Shown piece by piece: positions 18,768-25,276 of a stretch of 64,000 nt of DNA. Position 1 is the first letter of the stretch; each line of letters opens with the position of its first letter. The stretch lies in assembly GCA_018660825.1 (NCBI GenBank), contig JABJJO010000047.1:33566-97565 (forward strand), in the 5' to 3' direction. The DNA comes from Planctomycetaceae bacterium (lineage in GTDB: Bacteria; Planctomycetota; Planctomycetia; Pirellulales; Pirellulaceae). The position numbers and the translations under genes are program-made. The notes beneath the pieces were generated by a model. It was not told the DNA's origin and searched no databases. It worked only from the letters and a program-made list of their open reading frames with translations.

Positions 18768-19610
18768 ATGGATGCTCGAATAGCTGCAGTGATTGTGGCA
18801 ATCGGTGGATTAGGTCTGCCTTTAACTGCGAATGGGGCTAGTTACCGCACACAGAATTTTATGGTCACAGCAGATACTCCGCGTTTGGCCAGAGAAGTTG
18901 CATTAGCCGCGGAAACCTATCGTCATGGTTTGTCTCGACAATGGTTAGGCTATGATTTAAAGCCATGGTCTGCACCAGTGCCGATTCAAGTAAACGTTGC
19001 GTCTCATTTGGGTGCGGGCGGTGTCACGAGTTTCATCTTTGAATCAGGAGTTCCTAAGCATTGGCAGATGACGATTCAAGGCAGTCGTCAACGCGTGCTC
19101 GATAGCGTGTTGCCACACGAAGTGAGTCATACTGTTTTTGCCACTCACTTTGGCAGGCCTTTACCGCGGTGGGCGGATGAAGGTGCCTGCACGACGGTTG
19201 AGCACAATTCCGAGAAACAGAAACAGCATAAATTGTTGTTGCGTTATCTGACGACGGCTCGCGGAATTCCGTTTAACAAGATGCTGCGAATGAAGGAATA
19301 TCCGCGAGATATCATGACGTTATATTCTCAGGGATTTTCCGTATCACAATATTTAATCGCGCATCATGGAAAACGGACCTTCATCAAATTTCTCGAGGAT
19401 GCGATGTCGAGTGGTAATTGGGATTTGGCGATCAATAAACATTATCCGTTTACTGGAGCATCAGATTTGCAAGTGAAATGGGTCGCCTGGTTAGGTAAGG
19501 GAAGTCCACAGGTATCGATGCCAGCAACGCTGGCGACATTTATTGCCACGGGCAAACCGGCAGACGAGGAGCACCCTGCTGATGTGGGTTGGGTTGCTAG
19601 ACGACGTTGA
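18768..19610 (+). CDS. secreted HExxH metallopeptidase-like protein (peptidase MA-like)
   Basis: A 280-residue protein with a short signal peptide (AAVIVAIGGLGLPLTANG). The zinc motif HEVSH is near residues 118-122, followed by RPLPRWADEGACTTVE, where the Glu about 20 residues later fits a gluzincin third ligand. Downstream YSQGFSVSQYLIAHHGKR matches the helix found after the active site in peptidase MA-like proteins. The substrate is unknown; location is probably periplasmic. A GAGGGGG ribosome site precedes the ATG. Confidence 0.7.
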   Translation: MDARIAAVIVAIGGLGLPLTANGASYRTQNFMVTADTPRLAREVALAAETYRHGLSRQWLGYDLKPWSAPVPIQVNVASHLGAGGVTSFIFESGVPKHWQMTIQGSRQRVLDSVLPHEVSHTVFATHFGRPLPRWADEGACTTVEHNSEKQKQHKLLLRYLTTARGIPFNKMLRMKEYPRDIMTLYSQGFSVSQYLIAHHGKRTFIKFLEDAMSSGNWDLAINKHYPFTGASDLQVKWVAWLGKGSPQVSMPATLATFIATGKPADEEHPADVGWVARRR

Positions 19611-19658
19611 TTCAAAAAGACATTCTGGGTGTTTCGTCTAATTGGAAAGTAGATTCGG

Positions 19659-20096
19659 ATGAAGTTATCACCATTTCACTTGGCAGTGGGTGTACATGAT
19701 TTAGTTGCCGCTCGAGAATTCTATGGGGAACTGCTGGGATGTGCTGAGGGGCGTAGTTCGGTACGGTGGGTCGATTTCAATTTTTTTGGACACCAGTTTG
19801 TGGTGCATGTTGACCCTGGCAAAGACGCGAGTGGCCCAGCGGTGGACGTGACCAATGCAGTGGACGGACATGCTGTGCCGGTTCCCCATTTTGGAGTGGT
19901 ACTTGAGTGGCATGCTTGGCAACACCTAGCAGCCAAATTGAAGTCAGCGAATATAGAGTTCCTGATTGAACCGCATATCCGCTTTGCAGGCGAAGTTGGC
20001 GAGCAGGCAACGATGTTCTTTTACGACCCGAGTGGCAATGCGTTGGAGTTCAAAGCGTTTCAGGATGAGACGCAAATTTTTGCGACTACGAATTAA
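19659..20096 (+). CDS. VOC superfamily protein (glyoxalase/dioxygenase-like)
   Basis: A 145-residue protein made of two beta-alpha-beta-beta-beta halves. The first half starts [22 protein letters not shown] with a possible metal His, and the second contains [18 protein letters not shown] and [16 protein letters not shown] with a metal-ligand Glu. These are the usual VOC marks. Family members include glyoxalase I, fosfomycin resistance enzymes and extradiol dioxygenases; nothing here decides among them. Cytoplasmic, no signal peptide. It is 48 bases downstream of the metallopeptidase-like gene. Confidence 0.75.
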   Translation: MKLSPFHLAVGVHDLVAAREFYGELLGCAEGRSSVRWVDFNFFGHQFVVHVDPGKDASGPAVDVTNAVDGHAVPVPHFGVVLEWHAWQHLAAKLKSANIEFLIEPHIRFAGEVGEQATMFFYDPSGNALEFKAFQDETQIFATTN

Positions 20097-20191
20097 TACC
20101 TCACCCTCCGCGCGGCGATTTCCGCGGATAAACTTGGATCATGATTGTAGCCTCGACATGCGCTTGCCGCACGAATGCGTTTTTGGTCCAA

Positions 20192-20314
20192 TCACGGAGT
20201 TCTAGACATTGGTCTGGACTGGCGTGTTGTGAATGCTTCCAAGACGGCAATTGCCTGTTCGAGGAAACGCTGTATTTCTTGTGACGTTGCGGCGATACGA
20301 ACATCACGCTGCAA
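20192..20314 (-). CDS. possible 40-residue ORF downstream of the ureFG genes
   Basis: A minus-strand open frame that ends at 20192 and reads like protein (DVRIAATSQEIQRFLEQAIAV). No ATG exists in the frame; the only usable start is a TTG at 20314, with coding-like sequence continuing further upstream to about 20340. It could be the decayed tail of a gene or a chance frame. No family is recognised. The bases from 20097 to 20191 hold nothing else that could be identified. Confidence 0.2.
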   Translation of the reverse strand: MQRDVRIAATSQEIQRFLEQAIAVLEAFTTRQSRPMSRTP

Positions 20315-20337
20315 GAAGACGAAACGATTGGTGAATA

Positions 20338-20478
20338 TTAACGATCGGTTGAATGGGTGTTATTGTTGAGTAGTTTTTTGATGATTAAGACAGTGGTTGT
20401 GGCGCCGAGTGCAGTTCCAAAAAAGATTGCGGCCGGAATGATCCAATGTTCATTTGAGGTCAGGTGAGCGAAAAACAT
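20338..20478 (-). CDS. small single-helix membrane protein, 46 residues
   Basis: An ATG-started frame, below the length cut-off of the ORF track. It encodes a short polar start, HWIIPAAIFFGTALGATTTV as a clear membrane helix, then a basic and Asn-rich tail (KKLLNNN). AAGGA lies 11 bases before the ATG. It begins 60 bases after the ureG stop on the same strand, so it may be the third gene of a ureF-ureG transcript. No family is recognised. A role linked to nickel or urea transport is possible from position only. Confidence 0.45.
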   Translation of the reverse strand: MFFAHLTSNEHWIIPAAIFFGTALGATTTVLIIKKLLNNNTHSTDR

Positions 20479-20537
20479 GAGAGAGATTGTCCTTAGGAAT
20501 AAGAGATGTGTCGCTACAGTTTAAAATAGTAATATAT

Positions 20538-21278
20538 TTATGATGAGCAAGGCTTGGTGTTCTGTTGCCAGGCGGCGAGCAATTCTTCGACAATTTGGTC
20601 GATCGGGTGGTCGATATTAATTTGGGCCATCACGATAGGACCCTGACCTCGCATTCTCTTAGCATCAGCTTCCATTACATTGAGGTCGGCACTAACGGCT
20701 TCAGCCAAGTCGATTTTATTGATTACCAGTAGGTCTGATTGGGTGATCCCAGGTCCCCCTTTACGTGGCACTTTATCACCCCCGGCAACATCAATAACGT
20801 AAATCGTATAATCCGCTAGCTCGCGGCTAAAATCGGCAGCCAGATTATCTCCCCCCGACTCGACAAATAAAAGTTCCGGCGTATGTAGTTGTGAAAGTTC
20901 TTCAAGGGCAAGTAAGTTATGTGAGATATCTTCGCGAATGGCAGCATGGGGGCACCCGCCGGTCTCTACGGCGCGAATGCGGTCCGCTTGCAATGCATCG
21001 TTTCGCAAAAGGAATTCTGCATCTTCTTGTGTGAAAATATCGTTTGTGACCACAGCGAGATTATGTTTATCGCGGAGTGCCTTGCAGAGTGAAAGCAACA
21101 AGGCTGTTTTCCCACTTCCGACAGGACCACCAATACCAATAGTAAACGCTCGCTGTTGATAGTCTCGATTAGCACCCGGCAAAGCGCGTTGATCAAAGTA
21201 ACCGGGATTTTCAAGTGGTTCATGTGAGTGTGTTGCACCGTGCGAATGGTCATGGCTATGGTCGTGGTCATCATGCAT
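20538..21278 (-). CDS. ureG: urease accessory GTPase UreG with His-rich N-terminus
   Basis: A 246-residue SIMIBI GTPase. The P-loop [11 protein letters not shown] lies near residues 50-60, with [15 protein letters not shown], the CPH metal site in [24 protein letters not shown] and the nucleotide base motif NKID. UreG binds GTP and nickel and, with UreF and UreD/UreH, delivers nickel to the urease active site. About 40 residues precede the canonical start, with eight histidines in the first nineteen. Such tails store or bind nickel, and no ureE gene was found here. It lies 65 bases downstream of ureF. Confidence 0.97.
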   Translation of the reverse strand: MHDDHDHSHDHSHGATHSHEPLENPGYFDQRALPGANRDYQQRAFTIGIGGPVGSGKTALLLSLCKALRDKHNLAVVTNDIFTQEDAEFLLRNDALQADRIRAVETGGCPHAAIREDISHNLLALEELSQLHTPELLFVESGGDNLAADFSRELADYTIYVIDVAGGDKVPRKGGPGITQSDLLVINKIDLAEAVSADLNVMEADAKRMRGQGPIVMAQINIDHPIDQIVEELLAAWQQNTKPCSS

Positions 21279-21343
21279 GATTGTAGTGGCCTATCTGTGG
21301 AAGCTGCAATAAAAGATTGTTGTGGATTTAAGATATTCCAAGG

Positions 21344-22021
21344 CTAACTCTGAAACAGCCTTGAGTAGAGTCGGTCGTGGTTGGATTGTAAGATATCGAG
21401 GATGGGTGAGGTTTGTGCGATGTCACTCAAGCAATACGCCTCACAGTGTTTTAGCACTTGTGTAAATTCGTTGTCAAGTTGGGGCCAAATGGATTGTGCG
21501 GCTAAGGGGCCGATAATATTTAGTCGTATCGCACTGGAAATCAAATCGCGGATCATGGTGAATAGAAACAACTCCGCACCGTCGTGAAGAGAAATTCCAA
21601 GTGAGCGAGTGACATATCCGAACGTCGGGAGTAGATGCCCCCGGATCGTCTTATTGCGAACTTGCGCCCGTAATAGCTCGACGGTATCGCAGTCAAACGC
21701 TTGGCAACAAGTCGCTAGAAATGCTTGACCCTGCCGTAAGCTCGCGCGCCTAGCCACATGATTACCAAGCAGGGCGTGACATAGGTTGTCTAATTCAACG
21801 GTAGTTTGAATTTGTTGATGAGCGGCCACAAATTGTGGCAGGCTGTAATGACGACTTTGGCGAATTTGTGTGACCAATAGATCCAAAAGTTGCCCAGGCT
21901 GTTTTAATTCGCCCCATTGATAGAGTGCTTCAAGACCGCCGGAATGTGCAAATCCTCCACTTGGGAATGACGAATCGGCCAATTGGTACAGTAATCGTGT
22001 ATTAGAAGATGTTTGGGACAC
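21344..22021 (-). CDS. ureF: urease accessory protein UreF
   Basis: A 225-residue all-helical protein. The N-terminus LLYQLADSSFPSGGFAHSGGLEALYQWG is the conserved UreF start (LxxxDSxFPxGxFxHSxGLE), and RQGQAFLATC and PTFGYVTRSLGI match internal family stretches. UreF bridges UreD and UreG in the activation complex of the urease apoenzyme and gates GTP hydrolysis. First gene of the minus-strand accessory operon, divergent from the porin and the transporter/urease operon. Confidence 0.93.
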   Translation of the reverse strand: MSQTSSNTRLLYQLADSSFPSGGFAHSGGLEALYQWGELKQPGQLLDLLVTQIRQSRHYSLPQFVAAHQQIQTTVELDNLCHALLGNHVARRASLRQGQAFLATCCQAFDCDTVELLRAQVRNKTIRGHLLPTFGYVTRSLGISLHDGAELFLFTMIRDLISSAIRLNIIGPLAAQSIWPQLDNEFTQVLKHCEAYCLSDIAQTSPILDILQSNHDRLYSRLFQS

Positions 22022-22103
22022 AGTAAACGCTCAATTCAATGAATAGCAATCGTTATAGTTTAACAAATTAAAATTTTATCACGATTCTTCCTCAATAATG
22101 TGG

Positions 22104-22148
22104 TATACGAACCAACGAAAAATCGAAACTATAATAGTGGTTCGTATA
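22104..22148. promoter_or_regulatory. inverted repeat between ureF and the porin gene
   Basis: TATACGAACCA and TGGTTCGTATA are perfect 11-base inverted arms separated by 23 bases. The spacer contains TATAAT at 22130-22135, a possible -10 element. The arms could be an operator for a dimeric regulator, or an mRNA stem. They do not match the E. coli NikR half-site. The rest of 22022-22320 is AT-rich with no gene. Only the repeat itself is observed; its role is inferred. Confidence 0.45.
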
Positions 22149-22320
22149 TCGCAATCAATTTGCAAGAGTTGATGGCGACAACGATTTAGTAGATGAACCG
22201 AGTGTTGCATTATCTTAGGCGATGATATTGTCTCAAACTAGATATCAATGGAATGTATTTGAAAGGGAATCAGAGATAGCGGCACTTAGCGTTATTTTTG
22301 TATTTAAATGGAGTTGTAAT

Positions 22321-23481
22321 ATGAAAAGGTTACTATTTACGGGAATGTTGTTAGCTTTAGGGATGTTTGTGTTCACGCAAACAACTCAGGCCCAAATCGA
22401 ATTTAGTGAATTTACCGGTACACGTCTTGTGACTTACACGCAAGATGATGCGAATGAAAGCACGTTCAAAGATTGGGTCGGTGAAATGAATGTTGGGGCG
22501 GGACTTCGCACAAGCATGAATTCGTCTAAACCTCAAGGTGCTGCTCGTACATATGATTTCAATCTAGATAATGTTCGTTTGTATGTTAGCAGCAGTGGTC
22601 ATGACGTGATTACTTTGGAATTCAACATGGACATAAACAACGCTCAAGGATTTGGTACTGGTGCTGAAGCAGGCGAAGCTCGTGTTCTCGATGCCATCGC
22701 AAAATTCAAGCTCAGCGATGCTGTCAATATCTGGATTGGCCGCATGTTACCTCCCAGCGATCGAAGTAATCTAAGCGGACCTTACTACTTGAATGCTTGG
22801 ACATTTCCTTGGGTTCAATTTGGATACCACAATATTTTCCAAGGTCGTGATGACGGTATTTTGGCCCATGGGAAGCTTAAGGAAGGCCGATTTGAATATG
22901 CAATTGGTGCTTTTGAAGGTAAAGATGCAGCCGCAGGAAGCAATGACAACATGATGGTTGCTGGACGGCTGAACGTTAATCTTCTTGATGTTGAAGAAGG
23001 GTATTACAACTCTAGTACATATTTTGGTTCGATGGATATCCTAACTATAGGATTTGCATTCCAAAGCCAAAATGGTACGGATGTTGCTGGTGCTGGAGAT
23101 TACGATGGGTACAGTTTTGATGTACTATACGAACGTCCAACTGAAGATGGCGGTGCTATTACCGTTGAAGGTGCATGGTACGATTTCGAAGGTACTAATT
23201 CCTCCAATGATGGTAACAGCTATTTCGTCATGGTTTCACGTATGACCGGTTCGGACATTGCAATTGGCCCAGCTTCAGGCCGAGTGATTCCTTACTATCG
23301 CCATCAAAACTTTGATCGCGATGCTGGTGCTGCAACGGATAAAATTCGTAGCAACGACTGGGGATTACACCTTGTCATGAACGGACATAATTCACGTTTT
23401 ACTCTGGAATACTCAAAATCTGAGACTGTTTCAGGTAGTTCAACAGAAGACGTTCGTTTTGGGTATCAACTACAGTTCTAA
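22321..23481 (+). CDS. outer-membrane porin (phosphate-selective-porin-like)
   Basis: A 386-residue protein from the ATG preceded by TGGAG; the ORF start 33 codons earlier adds non-signal sequence. A clear signal peptide (MKRLLFTGMLLALGMFVF, cut after TTQAQ) is followed by a mature chain of alternating beta strands with many Gly, Asn and aromatic girdle residues, ending in VRFGYQLQF, a typical C-terminal strand closing on Phe. It resembles OprP/OprO-type porins. Location between urease and urea-transporter genes suggests passage of urea or amides across the outer membrane, but that is inference. It has its own terminator. Confidence 0.75.
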   Translation: MKRLLFTGMLLALGMFVFTQTTQAQIEFSEFTGTRLVTYTQDDANESTFKDWVGEMNVGAGLRTSMNSSKPQGAARTYDFNLDNVRLYVSSSGHDVITLEFNMDINNAQGFGTGAEAGEARVLDAIAKFKLSDAVNIWIGRMLPPSDRSNLSGPYYLNAWTFPWVQFGYHNIFQGRDDGILAHGKLKEGRFEYAIGAFEGKDAAAGSNDNMMVAGRLNVNLLDVEEGYYNSSTYFGSMDILTIGFAFQSQNGTDVAGAGDYDGYSFDVLYERPTEDGGAITVEGAWYDFEGTNSSNDGNSYFVMVSRMTGSDIAIGPASGRVIPYYRHQNFDRDAGAATDKIRSNDWGLHLVMNGHNSRFTLEYSKSETVSGSSTEDVRFGYQLQF

Positions 23482-23515
23482 GAGTAGTTATATTTCCCCC
23501 TTGATTCGTCAAAAG

Positions 23516-23554
23516 GGGCAGTTGCGGAGTTTTTCGCAACTGCCCTTTTTTTTT
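23516..23554 (+). terminator. rho-independent terminator after the porin gene
   Basis: GGGCAGTTGCG pairs perfectly with CGCAACTGCCC around the loop GAGTTTTT, followed by nine T. It separates the porin transcript from the sigma-54-driven urt-ure operon that starts about 145 bases later. Confidence 0.92.
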
Positions 23555-23698
23555 GCACTAAGCTCAAGCCTTGCATGTATTCTAGGCAAAGCCGAAATCG
23601 AACAAGACTTCCGGTATTATTTTTAGGAAAAAATAAACGGCGTAAACTCTTTAATAAATGACAGTTGCATTTGTTGCAGGTCTTTTTGTCGGTGCAAT

Positions 23699-23715
23699 TT
23701 GGCACGGTATTTGCA
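23699..23715 (+). promoter_or_regulatory. sigma-54 (RpoN) promoter of the urt-ure operon
   Basis: TTGGCACGGTATTTGCA matches every defined position of the sigma-54 consensus YTGGCACGRNNNTTGCW, with the GG and GC doublets correctly spaced. It lies 95 bases before the urtA ATG and 145 bases after the porin terminator. Transcription would begin about a dozen bases downstream, near the small inverted repeat GTTTGTTTATACAAAC (23722-23737). Sigma-54 promoters need an enhancer-binding activator; for urea transport this is usually NtrC under nitrogen limitation. No activator site was recognised upstream. Confidence 0.88.
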
Positions 23716-23809
23716 TAATGTGTTTGTTTATACAAACGTGAAATATTATGTAGCCATTGTGTTGATGGCTTTTGTATTGATTTTATTAAATGAAAAGGCG
23801 GGAAGCGTT

Positions 23810-25120
23810 ATGTTGAAGAAGATAAATTTAATGTTGTTTGCTGGGCTAATAGCCACAGTACTTTCGGTTGGTTGTAGTAGTTCTACCACGACGGAATCAT
23901 CATCAAATGAGGTTGAGCTGGAAGATATAGCAAACCAGGGCCTGACGGAAGAGGAAGTGGGATCGGTTAAGATCGGTATCCTGCATTCCCTCAGCGGTAC
24001 GATGGCGATTTCTGAATCGTCCCTAGTCGATGCAGTTCAATTGGCAGTGGACGAGATTAATGCTGCCGGTGGTGTGCTTGGAAAGACGATCGAACCTGTT
24101 GTTGTTGACCCCGCTAGTGACTGGGACTTATTTGCAGAAAAGGCCAAAGAATTGATTGTGACGGAACAAGTGGCAGTGACTTTCGGTTGCTGGACGTCTG
24201 TAAGTCGTAAGTCAGTATTGCCTGTGTTTGAGGATGAAAATGCATTGTTGTTCTATCCCGTTCAATATGAAGGTGAAGAACAATCATTAAATGTCTTTTA
24301 TACGGCCGCTACGCCAAATCAACAGTTGATTCCAGCAGCTCAATATATGATGAGTGAAGCAGGCGGCAGCTGTAAGAAATTCTATTTGCTGGGAACAGAT
24401 TACGTATTCCCACGTACTGCCAATAAAGTACTCAAGGCATTTCTCAAGAGTGAAGGTGTTGCTGATGAAAATATCATCGAAGAATACACACCATTTCACC
24501 ATCAGGAATACCAAACCATCGTTGGTAAAATTAAGGAATTCGCTGCTAGTGGAGATGCTTGTATTCTGTCGACCATCAATGGTGACAGCAACGTACCTTT
24601 CTACAAGGAATTTGCAAACCAAGGTCTTTCTTCCGTGGATTGCCCAATCATGGCTTTCTCTGTTGCCGAAGATGAATTGCGAGCCATGGATGTACCACCA
24701 TTGGTAGGCCACTTGGCTGCTTGGAACTACTTCCAGAGTGTAGATTCTGATTCGAACGCTAAGTTCATCGCAGCGTTCAAGGCCAAGTTTGGTGCAGATC
24801 GAGTTACGGATGACCCGATTGAAGCCGCATATTTTGGCGTCTACGTCTGGGCTGCAGCAGCAGAAAAAGCTGGTAGTTTCGATGTTGATCTGGTTCGTGA
24901 AGCGGTTTACGGTATGGAATTCGACGCTCCCGGTGGTCCTAAAAGGATGCACGAGAGTAATCAACATACTTTGAAGCCTGTGTACATTGGTGAAATTCTA
25001 GAAGACGGACAATTCCGAATTGTTCATGAGAGCGATGGGTTAGTATCCCCAGATTCTTATAGCTCCTATCTGCACGCCGATGGAGATATTCCAGCACCAA
25101 CTGGTGGACCCAAAAAATAG
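23810..25120 (+). CDS. urtA: urea ABC transporter substrate-binding lipoprotein UrtA
   Basis: A 436-residue protein from MLKKINLMLFAGLI. The ORF-track start would overlap the promoter and is rejected. The lipobox LSVGC predicts a lipid anchor, followed by a Ser/Thr linker. The mature part begins KIGILHSLSGTMAISES, then AVDEINAAGGVLGKTIEPVV and VTFGCWTSVSRKSVLPVFE with LLFYPVQYEGEE, all diagnostic of UrtA rather than amino-acid binding proteins. It captures urea (possibly short amides) outside the cytoplasmic membrane and hands it to UrtB/UrtC. First gene of the urt-ure operon. Confidence 0.96.
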   Translation: MLKKINLMLFAGLIATVLSVGCSSSTTTESSSNEVELEDIANQGLTEEEVGSVKIGILHSLSGTMAISESSLVDAVQLAVDEINAAGGVLGKTIEPVVVDPASDWDLFAEKAKELIVTEQVAVTFGCWTSVSRKSVLPVFEDENALLFYPVQYEGEEQSLNVFYTAATPNQQLIPAAQYMMSEAGGSCKKFYLLGTDYVFPRTANKVLKAFLKSEGVADENIIEEYTPFHHQEYQTIVGKIKEFAASGDACILSTINGDSNVPFYKEFANQGLSSVDCPIMAFSVAEDELRAMDVPPLVGHLAAWNYFQSVDSDSNAKFIAAFKAKFGADRVTDDPIEAAYFGVYVWAAAAEKAGSFDVDLVREAVYGMEFDAPGGPKRMHESNQHTLKPVYIGEILEDGQFRIVHESDGLVSPDSYSSYLHADGDIPAPTGGPKK

Positions 25121-25169
25121 TCGTGTAATCTTCGCAGTTCTCAAGGGTGTTCCCTTGTAATTATGGATG

Positions 25170-25217
25170 CCAAATTGGAGAATTAGGAACATGTTTTGTT
25201 CTTAATTCTCCGATTGG
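25170..25217 (+). promoter_or_regulatory. stem-loop between urtA and urtB
   Basis: GGAGAATTAGGAAC and GTTCTTAATTCTCC pair around a 7-base loop, and the stem extends outward with CCAA/TTGG. No T-run follows, so it is not a simple terminator. Such hairpins after a binding-protein gene often stabilise its mRNA or cause partial termination, giving more UrtA than permease. The role here is inferred. Confidence 0.6.
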
Positions 25218-25276
25218 CTATTCCCCATCACGCCACCTGGTGTAATCAAAATTCGATTAGGCGATTTCTATAGACA

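Noticed and set aside
18566-18769. 67-residue minus-strand ORF next to the tRNA
   Set aside because: No motif, and it abuts the start of the metallopeptidase-like gene on the other strand where a promoter is expected.
24287-24967. 226-residue minus-strand ORF inside urtA
   Set aside because: It is antisense to a strongly supported gene with diagnostic UrtA motifs and has no motif of its own.
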